The notes below the pieces were generated by a model. It did not search any database, was not told the origin of the DNA, and saw only the letters and a list, made by a program, of their open reading frames with translations. A stretch of DNA of 64,000 bases from Photobacterium rosenbergii (GTDB lineage: Bacteria; Pseudomonadota; Gammaproteobacteria; Enterobacterales; Vibrionaceae), in contig NZ_PYMB01000015.1 in the NCBI RefSeq assembly GCF_003026455.1, forward strand, positions 1-64,000, in the 5' to 3' direction. Below are positions 17,387 to 27,139 of this stretch, one piece after another. Position 1 is the stretch's first letter. Each line of letters opens with the position of its first letter. Made by a program: the position numbers and the translations under genes.

Positions 17387-18291
17387 CTGTCCAATTCGAG
17401 GTCCCAATATGGTGGAGTACCGAAGTGCTGGGCAAAATAGTCGACAAATGCCCGCACTTTCGGCGCAAGTAGCCGTGAACTGGGGTAAATAGCCCAAAGT
17501 GCGGCTTCATCCACCAGCGGATAATCTTCGAGTACCTGAACCAACTCGCCTCGTTTCAAGTGCTCATAGGCGATCCAGGTTGCGCACATCGCAATCCCCA
17601 TTCCATTGGCACAGGCATCCCTTACCGCTTCGCCATGATCAACCCTGATATTGCCTTTGATCTTTATATTCTGCACGCCATCTGGTGTGGTGAAGCTCCA
17701 GCCTTCTAGCCCTACCTGGTTAATGCAGAGATGGTTTTTGAGATCCTGCGGCGAGGAAGGTGTGCCGTAAGCCGAGAGATAATCCGGTGAGGCACACATG
17801 ATACGCTTATCAACGGCTAGCTTACGAGCAATCAAACTCGAATCCTGTAGTTCGGCATTTCTGATAGCGACATCAAAGCCCCCTTCCACCAAGTCGATAA
17901 TAGAATCGGTCAGCCTGATATCGACAGAAAGGTCGGGATATTGAGCTAAAAACCCTTTCAGTGCTGGTATAAGGTGCATTCGGCCAAATGAAGCCGGAGC
18001 GGTAATTCGCAACGTCCCCTGCGGTAGTCCCCCTGCCGCACTACCAACAGATGCTCGAGCCGCATCCACACTTTGCAGTACCTCTTCGGCATGAGGAAGA
18101 AACGCCATGCCCTCTTCGGTCAACGACACCTTACGAGTTGTTCGGTGGACCAAACGTGCTCCGAGGCTTTCTTCGAGCTTGCTGATATGCATACTGGCAA
18201 CTGGCGGTGATAGGCCGAGTTCCTGCCCAGCCTGACTGATATTATGGGTAGAGGCGAGCCTGACAAAGAGCCGCAGGTGTTCAATATTCAT
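17383..18291 (-). CDS. LysR-family transcriptional regulator
   Basis: A 302-residue LysR protein. The ATG at 18291 gives the canonical start M-N-I-E-H-L-R-L-F-V-R-L-A with the helix-turn-helix S-Q-A-G-Q-E-L-G-L-S-P-P-V-A-S-M-H-I-S-K-L-E. An upstream TTG extends the frame by three residues only. The effector domain has S-F-G-R-M-H-L-I-P and D-V-A-I-R-N. It resembles regulators of oxidoreductases and exporters. Upstream on the same strand, with 30 bp between, the MATE exporter (18321-19700) ends. A transcript reading from that gene into this one is therefore possible, and this LysR may control the exporter. Confidence 0.9.
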   Translation of the reverse strand: MNIEHLRLFVRLASTHNISQAGQELGLSPPVASMHISKLEESLGARLVHRTTRKVSLTEEGMAFLPHAEEVLQSVDAARASVGSAAGGLPQGTLRITAPASFGRMHLIPALKGFLAQYPDLSVDIRLTDSIIDLVEGGFDVAIRNAELQDSSLIARKLAVDKRIMCASPDYLSAYGTPSSPQDLKNHLCINQVGLEGWSFTTPDGVQNIKIKGNIRVDHGEAVRDACANGMGIAMCATWIAYEHLKRGELVQVLEDYPLVDEAALWAIYPSSRLLAPKVRAFVDYFAQHFGTPPYWDLELDS

Positions 18292-18320
18292 TAATCGCAA
18301 CCAAATCCACTTAGGTTTTA

Positions 18321-19700
18321 TTAGCTTACAACAACCTCGCCAGTCTGGGGAATCCTGTTATGAGGTTGCCTGTTACGGTTATGCTTAATCGCTGCTTGCC
18401 AAATCGATACCGATGCCACAACACCAGCCAAGACATTGGCTATCGCTGCCGCAATAACAATATGGGTAACGTTGCCACTCAATCCCCCCAGCCAAATCGC
18501 TGGTACAAAAAGAAGGAAAAGGCGGGCAAATGTCACCAGCAATGCCTGTTTGGGCATCCCGAGTGCATTGAAGGCAGACACCGCCACCATACAAAGCCCA
18601 AGTGGCCCATAGCTAAATGGCAGTACCAACAAAGCAATGCCAAACCACGACTGTATATTCGCTTGCTGGCTGAGCAACGGGATCACTGCGGGTGAAGCCA
18701 GAACCAACATAGTGGCCGTAGCCAAATGGAACAGGACTATAAACTTGGCTGTTACCATCAGTAAGTCTGTGATTTTATCCCATCGGCCCTCACCCAAATA
18801 ACGGCCTACCAATGGTGGTACAGACATGGTCAAGGCTAGGGTGAAGACAATCACAAAGCTTTCAAAGCGGGTGAGTAAGCTCCAGAATGCCAATGTGTCA
18901 GGGCCGTTCTTAGCAATTAGAAGCATAACGATAAACGCACTTACTGCCGGTAAAATCTGATTAGCCGTAGTCACTAACGCGGTATTGACTAATTCAGTCA
19001 ATGCATGACATGTCGAGCGGCTGAAACCAAGCGGTGAAAACCAATGCTTGCCTCTTGCTTTGAGGTACATATAGAGTGCTGTACTGCTGTAGCCCAGCGT
19101 CGTTGCCAATGCCGCACCGGCAAGCCCCATATCCAAAACAAACATTAGTAGCGGATCGAGTATTAGGTTAATGACACTGGCAATGACAAACATTGTGCCG
19201 GTCGTTTTGCTATCACCGTAAGAGCGGTAAATGCATGTCGCCAAATACAGCATGGCTATGGAAAAAGCACTCAACAACCATACTGGCCAATAATGATTGA
19301 AAAGATCCCCGAGCAAATTGGCTTGCTCAGGTGTTGTGCCCTCAGCAATGAACAGCGAGAAAGCCACGTCACGGCACAGCCAGAACAATAAACAGACCAA
19401 TGCAATCAACACCAGTCCGAAGGTGACTGAGACAGTGGCTACCAGTGCAGCTTTTTCCCTCTGTCTCTGGCCCAGCAGCCTGGCAATGATTGACGTTGCT
19501 GCCACGCCAATCCCTACCTGCAGCCCGACAAATACCGTCTGATAAGGCAGTGTCATGCCATGCACAGCTAGTTCATCAAGCCCTAGTAACCCGATAAAAA
19601 TCGAATCCACCAACTGAACCAACATAATGGCAAACAGCCCTACTGTGAGGGGAAGCGTCCTGCTTATGATCAATTTAAGAGTCGGTGAGACAGACAACAT
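18321..19700 (-). CDS. MATE-family efflux transporter (second subtype)
   Basis: A 459-residue, 12-helix MATE protein. The start T-L-P-L-T-V-G-L-F-A-I-M-L-V-Q-L-V-D-S-I-F-I-G and the block G-V-A-A-T-S-I-I-A-R-L-L-G are family features. It is not closely similar to the 14471 exporter by eye and probably belongs to the DinF-like or VmrA-like branch. The family exports cationic compounds using a sodium or proton gradient. It lies upstream of a LysR gene in the same direction. Confidence 0.9.
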   Translation of the reverse strand: MLSVSPTLKLIISRTLPLTVGLFAIMLVQLVDSIFIGLLGLDELAVHGMTLPYQTVFVGLQVGIGVAATSIIARLLGQRQREKAALVATVSVTFGLVLIALVCLLFWLCRDVAFSLFIAEGTTPEQANLLGDLFNHYWPVWLLSAFSIAMLYLATCIYRSYGDSKTTGTMFVIASVINLILDPLLMFVLDMGLAGAALATTLGYSSTALYMYLKARGKHWFSPLGFSRSTCHALTELVNTALVTTANQILPAVSAFIVMLLIAKNGPDTLAFWSLLTRFESFVIVFTLALTMSVPPLVGRYLGEGRWDKITDLLMVTAKFIVLFHLATATMLVLASPAVIPLLSQQANIQSWFGIALLVLPFSYGPLGLCMVAVSAFNALGMPKQALLVTFARLFLLFVPAIWLGGLSGNVTHIVIAAAIANVLAGVVASVSIWQAAIKHNRNRQPHNRIPQTGEVVVS

Positions 19701-19770
19701 ATCTGCGACCTCTAGATATGGCTATAACAAGAAAAATGCCCATCAGGACAGAAGAGATAAAACATAGTGA

Positions 19771-19796
19771 AAAAGGCCCGCCCATGGCGAGCCTTT
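19771..19796 (-). terminator. intrinsic terminator of the quinone-oxidoreductase gene
   Basis: AAAGGC pairs with GCCTTT, then CGCC with GGCG after one mismatch. On the minus strand the stem runs into TTTTTC, so it ends the 19818 gene transcript. Confidence 0.8.
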
Positions 19797-19817
19797 AAAA
19801 CGGCTTAAGTGTTCGCC

Positions 19818-20807
19818 TTAAGCGATATCAATCATCACCTTGCCTATCGCCTGACCGCTTGCAAGGCGATTGTGCGCGTCGGCAACTTCATTAAGGGCAA
19901 ATCGCTGGCTGTCAATGACAGGCTTGAGTTCACCTGCTTCAGCGATTTTAGCCAGAGCTTCCAAGATCTTACCGTGCTCTTCACGCCCTTTGTTATGGAT
20001 CATCGGGATCAACATGAAGACGACATGCAACGACAGTCCTTTCATGTGAACCATCGAAAGATCCAATTCAAGGAAAGACAGTGTTGTGGCGATCTGGCCA
20101 TTGAGTTTTGCTGCCTCAATAGAGTTATTAAGATTCGCACCGCCAACAGAGTCAAAGATCACATCGAAGCCTTCGCCGCCGGTATGCTTGGCGACATAAT
20201 CCGCTACCGACTCTGCTTTGAAATCAATCGCCGTTGCACCTAAGTCTTCAATCAACTCGGCTTGCTCGCCAGCACTACCCGTACCGTACACCTCTGCACC
20301 GAAATGACGTGCTAATTGAACCGCAACATGACCTACACCACCAGCAGCGCCATGCACCAGCACTTTTTGCCCTTGTGAGATACCTGCACGCTGGAGGCCT
20401 TCAAAGGCGGTAATACCCACTAATGGAAGCGCTGCAGCTTCTGTCATCGACAGGTTCTTAGGCTTATGGGCAATCAAATTAACATCTGCCAAGATATATT
20501 CGGCCAGTGTTCCAGGCAGATCGCCCAAACCACCCGCACAACCGAAGACTTCATCACCAGCCTTAAATTCAGTGATACCCTCACCAACGGCTTCTACAAC
20601 GCCAGCAAAGTCCATCCCCAAAACAGCCGGTGCTTGCGGCGAAAACGGCAGGCCCTCACCCATTTCGCGGATCATCATGTCGATTGTGTTGACGCTGGTT
20701 GAAGCAATACGAACCAAAACATGCCCAGCTTTTACTCCTGGCTTTGCAACTTCTGCTTGCTCGAAACCTTCAACACCACCAAATTCACGAATAACCATTG
20801 CTTTCAT
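19818..20807 (-). CDS. NADPH:quinone oxidoreductase-type MDR enzyme
   Basis: A 329-residue MDR protein. The GroES-like part has S-V-N-T-I-D-M-M-I and L-G-M-D-F-A-G-V-V-E. The Rossmann part has V-L-V-H-G-A-A-G-G-V-G-H-V-A-V-Q-L-A-R (about 150). Zinc-binding cysteines are absent, as in quinone oxidoreductases (Qor/zeta-crystallin type). Such cytoplasmic enzymes reduce quinones or enones with NADPH. It is flanked by a terminator and a roughly 225-bp upstream region shared with the divergent radical SAM gene. No adjacent regulator is seen. Confidence 0.9.
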   Translation of the reverse strand: MKAMVIREFGGVEGFEQAEVAKPGVKAGHVLVRIASTSVNTIDMMIREMGEGLPFSPQAPAVLGMDFAGVVEAVGEGITEFKAGDEVFGCAGGLGDLPGTLAEYILADVNLIAHKPKNLSMTEAAALPLVGITAFEGLQRAGISQGQKVLVHGAAGGVGHVAVQLARHFGAEVYGTGSAGEQAELIEDLGATAIDFKAESVADYVAKHTGGEGFDVIFDSVGGANLNNSIEAAKLNGQIATTLSFLELDLSMVHMKGLSLHVVFMLIPMIHNKGREEHGKILEALAKIAEAGELKPVIDSQRFALNEVADAHNRLASGQAIGKVMIDIA

Positions 20808-21032
20808 GGGAATAACCTCTTTATTGAATGCGAAACTGATGGTGATAAGTATATTCGGCGCTGGTGAAATGATAATTCCGATTGGGGACGAATGAGTTTT
20901 AAGATTTTCTTAATAATCTCGCCATTATTAATTTTGCATTAAGACTGATTTCACGATGCTGCCAGTTATCAACAACCTCTCTCGCCGCTAGACTGCACCG
21001 CATCAATTCCGATTCGTTTCAAGGAGTGCCCT

Positions 21033-21908
21033 ATGCACTACGAAGGTAAAATTTATCGTCCTTGGATGGAGGCCGAGAGCGTACTGATCCAAACCACGCT
21101 GGGATGCAGTAACAACCAATGTACTTTCTGCACCATGTTTGACGATAAGCGGTTCAAAGTCAGGGATATTGAAGGCATCTTCCGTGATATAGAAGAAGCG
21201 CGCCTTATCTACCCTCGTGTTGAATCAATATTCCTTGTAGACGGTAATGTAATGGCAATCCGGACCGAAATGCTGCTCAAGATTTTGGACAAAATCAAAG
21301 CGACATTCCCGGAGATCAAGAATATCTCACTATACTCCGGCTTCAATGACTTCCGCCGTAAAAGTATCAGCGAATTAAAAGAGATGAAATCAGCGGGCTT
21401 GAGCATGGCTTATTCTGGTTTGGAATCAGGCGATCCTATTGTTCTGGAGAAGATCAAAAAGCGCATGACCCGCGAGCACGCCATAGAAGGTATGGCGATG
21501 GCAAGAGAAGCCGAGATCAAAGTGCTAGCCTCTTTTATCTTCGGCCTTGGTGGCAAAGAACGCTCGATTGAGCACGCAATCAATACCACTAGTTTGCTCA
21601 ATATCATGCAGCCGGATGCGATAGCTCCAATGGCGCTGGCTGTACAGCCGGGTTCAGAGCTAGAAAGGGAAATCCACCGTGGTGAATTTACCCTGCCAAC
21701 GCCCTTGCAGATCTTGGAAGAGGAAAAGTACTTGCTGGAAAACTTGGAAGATTTCCCTTGCTACTATTGGGGCGACCACGGCAACAACATCTCACCGATG
21801 CGTGGGATGCTGCCAGCAGCAAGGCAACCGTTCTTGGATAAAATCAACCAAGATATTGCCCACAACCCAATCACCAAGCAGAACGTCATTCAGACCTTCG
21901 CTTGGTAA
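21033..21908 (+). CDS. radical SAM protein with CX4CX2C cluster motif
   Basis: A 291-residue protein with the N-terminal cluster motif T-T-L-G-C25-S-N-N-Q-C30-T-F-C33. The spacing is CX4CX2C rather than the usual CX3CX2C. After it come F-F-L-V-D-G-N-V-type strands and G-L-E-S-G, typical of the radical SAM core (about 15-210). Small radical SAM proteins with this GCsxNxCxFC signature are widespread in anaerobes and facultative anaerobes, and their substrates are unknown. The ATG at 21033 has GGAG nearby (caaggagtgccctATG). It is a lone gene, convergent with the DUF6482-type gene. Confidence 0.88.
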   Translation: MHYEGKIYRPWMEAESVLIQTTLGCSNNQCTFCTMFDDKRFKVRDIEGIFRDIEEARLIYPRVESIFLVDGNVMAIRTEMLLKILDKIKATFPEIKNISLYSGFNDFRRKSISELKEMKSAGLSMAYSGLESGDPIVLEKIKKRMTREHAIEGMAMAREAEIKVLASFIFGLGGKERSIEHAINTTSLLNIMQPDAIAPMALAVQPGSELEREIHRGEFTLPTPLQILEEEKYLLENLEDFPCYYWGDHGNNISPMRGMLPAARQPFLDKINQDIAHNPITKQNVIQTFAW

Positions 21909-21915
21909 GGTTTGG

Positions 21916-22224
21916 TCAATAGAGCTTGTTGTCTTTCAATGGGACTTCAAGCAGGTTAGAGCTGTCCCGGCTAGGCTGCCCCACCATTTCATCGTAAGCA
22001 CTCTGTTGGCGAAGCACTTGTTGTTTCGCCTTCAGTTTTCGACATTGCTTTTGTAACTCGACAATGGAAAACGCCCGTAGAAATTGTCCCTTATCATCTG
22101 TGACATAGTGCTCTTCATCATCGATAACGACCGACACTTGATACAAAGATAAATCCAGCGAGTGGATCACTAACTTATCGATATAGAAATACTTTTCAAG
22201 TTTACTTAATGGCATTGTCATCGT
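21916..22224 (-). CDS. small protein, probably DUF6482 family
   Basis: A 102-residue cytoplasmic protein. The ATG at 22224 has a strong GAGGAG 7-8 nt upstream and gives M-T-M-P-L-S-K-L-E-K-Y-F-Y-I-D-K-L-V-I-H-S. The core D-L-S-L-Y-Q-V-S-V-V-I-D-D-E-E-H-Y-V-T-D-D-K-G resembles the short DUF6482 proteins of Vibrio and Shewanella, named from memory. A lysine- and glutamine-rich helix follows (about 58-76). The function is unknown. It is convergent with the radical SAM gene, eight bases apart. Confidence 0.72.
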   Translation of the reverse strand, partial: TMTMPLSKLEKYFYIDKLVIHSLDLSLYQVSVVIDDEEHYVTDDKGQFLRAFSIVELQKQCRKLKAKQQVLRQQSAYDEMVGQPSRDSSNLLEVPLKDNKLY

Positions 22225-22302
22225 TACTCTCCTCAAAAAGAAAAGTAACGATGGTTGTTCGCTGTAAGATCAACCTAAAACAAACTCCTTATAGAGAAAA
22301 CG

Positions 22303-22330
22303 AAAAAGGCCAGCTCAAAGAGCTAGCCTA
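22303..22330 (-). terminator. intrinsic terminator of helD
   Basis: The stem AGGCcAGCTC/GAGCTaGCCT has one mismatch. Read on the minus strand it runs into TTTTTCGTTTTC. Confidence 0.85.
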
Positions 22331-22358
22331 GTTAGTTATTCCTGAAATAGATAACAGA

Positions 22359-24446
22359 TTATTTCTGCTTCGCTTTCACCCGCTTAATCTTGTTCATCAC
22401 CGGGTAGCCGTCATCAATCAATTCATTAACGAACGTCGAGGGCTTTTGCGGCTCGGCGCAGACCCAAACATGCTTCTTGGCACGGGTAAGCGCAACATAG
22501 AACAGGCGGCGCTCTTCGGCATCGGTGAAGCTTTCGCCTCGCGCCTGAAGGCAAGCAGCCAGCCCTGTATCACGATCTGGTGCTGGGAATACACCACGGT
22601 TTACATCGAGAACAAACACAAAGTCGGCTTCTCGGCCCTTGCTCGCATGGCAGGTCATAAAGTTAATGCCAAGGTGCGGCCATTTCTCCTGCCATTGCTT
22701 AAGCTTTTCAGGACGCTGGTTGTTATTGCGGCCAAGCAGCAAGGTGGTCACTTCACCTTTTTGTTGTGAGGCAAGCTGCGCCAGTTCCTGATCAATCAAG
22801 TCCTGACATAGCAAGGTCACCGCTTTTCGCTTCTGTTTCTTGAAACTAGTGAGATCTTTTTTCAGCTGGTTCGGGTTCTGCTGGATAAAGGCATTCGCCA
22901 CTTCACCGATCATGCTATTAAAGCGATACGTAGTATCGAGCTCAGTGATATGGCTGGCACCGAAGCGTTGCTCGAAACCTGTAGTCAGGTTCACATCTGC
23001 GCCCGCGAAGCGATAGATAGCCTGCCAGTCATCACCGACCGCAAACAAAGTTGGTCTGTTGTCTTTCTCTCCGGCATGGCAAAGCGCTTCAATAAGCGCC
23101 AAACGGTGCGGGGAAATATCCTGGTATTCATCAACCATGACAAACTGCCAAGGTGGCGTAAACTTGCCCTCTTTGACATATTCCGTTGCCCTTTGGATCA
23201 TGGTATTGAAATCAATCTGCTTGTTGGCTTTGAGGTGTTGCTCATAAGCACGGTAGCAAGGCCACAGCAGGGCCAACTCACTCTTCATCCGGGCACGAGC
23301 CGATTCATTGTCATGCTTTTCAATGCTTTCAACCAACTGCGACTTGTTCGCGCCCCGCTGGCCAATGAGTTCAATATGACGCCATACCCAAGCCGCTAGT
23401 TGTTCACTCTTGGCCTGCTTCTCCATGGAGTTTTCGGCTTTGAAGCCAGGAATACGCCATTGGGTGAGGTGTTTTTGCCAACGCTTGGCAGAAGCGGCGG
23501 TTTCCCATTGCTCGGTCAACACCTGAGCAATCCACTTGGCACGCTCTTTCTCATCCAGCGTGACAGGCGATACACTCGGCATCTCACTCTCTACCGCTTT
23601 GATAATTTGGGTGCCCAAACTGTGGAAGGTTGCCACCTTGATACGGTCGCTGACTTTCGCGCCCAAGCGCTCACTCATCTCTTCAGCGGCTTTGCGGCCA
23701 AAGGCCAACATCAGGATTTCTTCTGGCTGGCATTGCTGATTTGCAATTAAGTAAGCGGCACGGGCCACCAGCACGCTGGTTTTACCGGTCCCGGCGCCTG
23801 CCAGTACTAGGTTATGATCCTGATTGATCAAAACGGCTTCACGCTGGGAAGGGTTTAACGGCGATGATTCAAACTTATCGAACCATGATGACCACTTTTC
23901 GGTTTCTTTTTCCAACCATTGGCTGTTAGCTTCTTCTACCCAGTCTTGGTTACCTTCTAGCCAAGGCTCCACTTTCTCAAACGCCAATGGACGGAAAGAT
24001 CCCGCCAGTTCACGGGTCAAGCCAGTCGAAGCTAAGGAGTTTTCGAGATAACGGTGTAATTGGCGGTGGGAGGATTCTCGCAGGTAGCCATCAGCCTCAG
24101 CATAGCTATCAATACGAGTGAGCATTTCTGGCAACAGGTTATCAAGCTTTTCTACCCGGCCCTGCGCCCAGTTTCGATAAGCTTCAAGTAACATGTTGGC
24201 AAACGCCTTACATTGCCGCCAAGGCAAACCATGTACCGTCCAGCAGTATTCCTGATCAGCAGAGGTTAATTCAAAACTGCCCCATAATACGCCACGATGG
24301 ACATCTATAGCGCCATCCCATTCATCAAAGGGAATTTCTTCTGTTTCTGTCTGGCTATCAAGCACCAAACAATTTTCACCGAGAGCAATACTGCAATAAT
24401 CACCTTGGGCGAGCCATTGGGCCAACCACCCTGCTGTCAAACGCAT
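22359..24446 (-). CDS. helD: DNA helicase IV
   Basis: A 695-residue superfamily-1 helicase close in length to E. coli HelD (684 aa). An N-terminal regulatory region (about 1-200) precedes the UvrD-like core. Visible motifs are Q-motif N-P-S-Q-R-E-A-V, Walker A A-G-A-G-T-G-K-T-S, motif II V-M-V-D-E-Y-Q-D, A-V-G-D-D-W-Q-A-I-Y, T-C-H-A-S-K-G-R and V-A-L-T-R-A-K. It unwinds DNA 3' to 5' with ATP and acts in repair or replication restart. The ATG at 24446 aligns with the E. coli start; an upstream TTG adds only six residues. It is divergent from yccS and convergent with mgsA, as in E. coli. Confidence 0.95.
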   Translation of the reverse strand: MRLTAGWLAQWLAQGDYCSIALGENCLVLDSQTETEEIPFDEWDGAIDVHRGVLWGSFELTSADQEYCWTVHGLPWRQCKAFANMLLEAYRNWAQGRVEKLDNLLPEMLTRIDSYAEADGYLRESSHRQLHRYLENSLASTGLTRELAGSFRPLAFEKVEPWLEGNQDWVEEANSQWLEKETEKWSSWFDKFESSPLNPSQREAVLINQDHNLVLAGAGTGKTSVLVARAAYLIANQQCQPEEILMLAFGRKAAEEMSERLGAKVSDRIKVATFHSLGTQIIKAVESEMPSVSPVTLDEKERAKWIAQVLTEQWETAASAKRWQKHLTQWRIPGFKAENSMEKQAKSEQLAAWVWRHIELIGQRGANKSQLVESIEKHDNESARARMKSELALLWPCYRAYEQHLKANKQIDFNTMIQRATEYVKEGKFTPPWQFVMVDEYQDISPHRLALIEALCHAGEKDNRPTLFAVGDDWQAIYRFAGADVNLTTGFEQRFGASHITELDTTYRFNSMIGEVANAFIQQNPNQLKKDLTSFKKQKRKAVTLLCQDLIDQELAQLASQQKGEVTTLLLGRNNNQRPEKLKQWQEKWPHLGINFMTCHASKGREADFVFVLDVNRGVFPAPDRDTGLAACLQARGESFTDAEERRLFYVALTRAKKHVWVCAEPQKPSTFVNELIDDGYPVMNKIKRVKAKQK

Positions 24447-24869
24447 TCTGTCACCAACACTCAACTTACTTCTGCTACTACGCTAGCTTTTGCGCGCGTT
24501 ATTAGACATTGTGTAGCCTATTAACGAAAAAACGACTTGGACCTAAGAGTATCAAGTTCTATAGATATACCCTAGCGTCCAAAAAATAATTTGCGTAAAT
24601 TTTCTGCCAATTAATTTGTGCATGTTATTATTTTGCGGAGACTTTTACAGCGAGTTGTTGCCAATTTACACAAGGCAAAAACTGTGAGTTGCGTTGGTTA
24701 AATTAAGCAGCAACCCTCTGGTAAATATTCATTTCCAGACCAACACGAACAAAAATCAACCTAGAAATGCCTGCACAAACCCTATAACTGCGTTTTTTAT
24801 GTGGATTAATAACGCTTGCGAACTGAAGTTTGCTATCTTTAGCGCTTCACTAGGAAGACCATAAAAACA
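24447..24869. other. helD-yccS divergent intergenic region (423 bp)
   Basis: An AT-rich spacer that must hold the promoters of helD (minus) and yccS (plus). I see no open frame, dyad or recognisable operator strong enough to name. Confidence 0.6.
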
Positions 24870-27068
24870 ATGACAAATAGCCGCTTACAATTAACCTTGC
24901 GTCGTTACTGGGCAAACGACCGGATAAACTACAGCATACGTGTACTTATCGCCTTGGTTGGGGTTGCTCTCCCCTGCTGGTACCTAGAGGCTACCACTGA
25001 AGTCACGCCTTTAGTCTTGGGGATCATTGCCTCTGCGCTCGCCGAAACGGATGATAATTTAACCGGACGTATCAAAGCTCTCATCACCACCCTGCTTTGT
25101 TTCGTTCTTGCCTCTTTCTCGATTGAAATCCTATTCCCTTACCCACCGTTGTTTGCTATTGGGTTATTTACTTCGACCTTTGGCTTTATCATGTTGGGCT
25201 CGATGGGGGCACGTTACGCTAGCATCGCGTTTGCTTCTTTGTTGCTGGCGGTATACACCATGCTGGGAGCCGCGCAAAGTCCGAATTTGTGGTACCAACC
25301 AATGTTACTGCTTGGCGGCGCAACCTGGTACGGGCTGCTATCACTTAGCTGGCAGGTATTGTGGCCAAACCAACCTGTTCAACAAAGCCTGTCTAAAGTC
25401 TTTACCGAACTGGCCTGCTACCTCGATAGCAAGAGCCAACTATTCGAACCGGTTGCTGATCTTGTCCCGCAGCCTCTACGCCTGCAAGCTGCAACCAAGA
25501 ATGCCAAGGTTGTCAGTGCACTGAATGATGCCAAATCAACCTTGCTTCACCGTGCCCGCCGCGGCCACCCAAATGAAACAGGCGACAAATTCCTCAAGAT
25601 CTATTTCTTGGTGCAAGATATCCACGAGCGGGCCAGCTCTTCCCACTATCGCTACCAAGACTTGGCCGCTGAGTTCCAGCGCAGTGATGTCCTGTTCCGT
25701 TTCCAGCGCCTACTTACCCAACAAGCTAAAGCCTGCCGGGAAATTTCCCACGCCTTGGCAATGGGAAAATCTTACAGCCATGGTATCGAGAGCGTAAAAG
25801 CTCTGGATGAACTACAAGAGTCCCTGTTTTATCTCAAGAGCCAAAATGACCCCAAGCGCCGGGTGTTTATCAACCAGTTGGAATACCTGTTCAACAACCT
25901 TGCTACGGTAGAGCGCCAGCTATCTAATGTCAGTAACCCGGATGTATCGGCCACCGACAGCGCCCGTGATAATGAGCTGTCAGACACCGAAGCGCGCAGC
26001 ATGAAAGAGCGCTGGCAGCGTATCCGTGCCCAGCTTGATCCAAGCTCGATGTTGTTCCGGCATGCATTGCGTATGGCTATAGCGCTGACCGTGGGTTATG
26101 GCATCATTCTCGGTTTAGATTTAGAACGGGGATACTGGATATTGCTAACCACCCTGTTTGTCTGCCAGCCTAATTACAGTGCAACCCGCCAAAGGCTTAA
26201 ACAAAGGGTAATTGGCACCTTAGCCGGTTTGCTGATTGGTATGCCCTTGTTGTACCTGTTCCCGGGACAAGAAGGCCAATTGGTACTGATGGTCTTTACC
26301 GGTGTGATGTTCTTTGCCTTCCGTACCGCCAACTACGGCGTAGCGACTATGTTCATTACCTTGCTGGTGCTGTTCTGTTTCAACCAACTTGGCGAAGGCT
26401 TTGCGGTCATATTGCCGCGTCTCGGCGATACCCTACTCGGCTGTTTACTTGCGGTATTAGCGGTGAGCTTCATCCTGCCAGATTGGCAAGCCCGTCGCCT
26501 CCATAAGGTAATGGCGACAGCCATAGAGACCAACCGTGACTATCTGGCGCAAATAATTGGCCAGTACCGGATCGGTAAAAAAGACAGTTTGAATTACCGT
26601 ATTGCCCGCCGCGATGCGCACAATACCGATGCCCAGCTCAGCACCGCAATCAGCAACATGCTGCTGGAGCCCGGCCGTTACCGCATGGCCACGGACGAGA
26701 GCTTCCGCTTCTTGACACTGAACCATGCCATGCTGAGCTATATCTCGGCCCTAGGTGCCCACCGTACTCAACTAGAGGACGAGAGCACCCACCACTTGGT
26801 CTCTCAGGCCCACCGGCAGATCCACCAGCACTTAGACTGCTTGGCCGCCCAGTTGGCTGGCAACCACTGTGCTCAGGCACCGGAATCGGATAGCGAGCTG
26901 GATCAACGCCTTTCGCTGTGGCGCGATGAGGATTCCACTTCGGCCCGTATGGTGTTGCAACAATTACACCTTATCCAACGCATGTTGCCCGAGCTTCATT
27001 CATTGGCCAATAAACTAGCGGCAAGGACCAATGAATCGTCTCAGGCTGAGAATGGAAAAACAGCCTAA
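24870..27068 (+). CDS. yccS: YccS-type FUSC-family inner-membrane protein
   Basis: A 732-residue membrane protein with two blocks of hydrophobic helices (about 20-155 and 395-535). Each is followed by a soluble helical region, the FUSC/aromatic-acid-exporter arrangement of E. coli YccS (about 717-720 aa). The second membrane block includes T-L-F-V-C-Q-P-N-Y-S-A-T-R-Q-R. A role in efflux of organic acids is assumed for the family but not proven for YccS. It is divergent from helD and ends in a strong terminator. Confidence 0.92.
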   Translation: MTNSRLQLTLRRYWANDRINYSIRVLIALVGVALPCWYLEATTEVTPLVLGIIASALAETDDNLTGRIKALITTLLCFVLASFSIEILFPYPPLFAIGLFTSTFGFIMLGSMGARYASIAFASLLLAVYTMLGAAQSPNLWYQPMLLLGGATWYGLLSLSWQVLWPNQPVQQSLSKVFTELACYLDSKSQLFEPVADLVPQPLRLQAATKNAKVVSALNDAKSTLLHRARRGHPNETGDKFLKIYFLVQDIHERASSSHYRYQDLAAEFQRSDVLFRFQRLLTQQAKACREISHALAMGKSYSHGIESVKALDELQESLFYLKSQNDPKRRVFINQLEYLFNNLATVERQLSNVSNPDVSATDSARDNELSDTEARSMKERWQRIRAQLDPSSMLFRHALRMAIALTVGYGIILGLDLERGYWILLTTLFVCQPNYSATRQRLKQRVIGTLAGLLIGMPLLYLFPGQEGQLVLMVFTGVMFFAFRTANYGVATMFITLLVLFCFNQLGEGFAVILPRLGDTLLGCLLAVLAVSFILPDWQARRLHKVMATAIETNRDYLAQIIGQYRIGKKDSLNYRIARRDAHNTDAQLSTAISNMLLEPGRYRMATDESFRFLTLNHAMLSYISALGAHRTQLEDESTHHLVSQAHRQIHQHLDCLAAQLAGNHCAQAPESDSELDQRLSLWRDEDSTSARMVLQQLHLIQRMLPELHSLANKLAARTNESSQAENGKTA

Positions 27069-27089
27069 TTAGTAAACAAAGAAGATAAG

Positions 27090-27139
27090 CGCCATCACTA
27101 ACCACTTTCTTTATGCAATGGTTGTGATGGCGTTTTTTT
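27090..27139 (+). terminator. intrinsic terminator of yccS
   Basis: A long stem pairs CGCCATCAC and AACCA with TGGTT and GTGATGGCG, with a seven-T run. The T-run reaches the stop codon of the convergent DUF2391-type gene. Confidence 0.93.
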
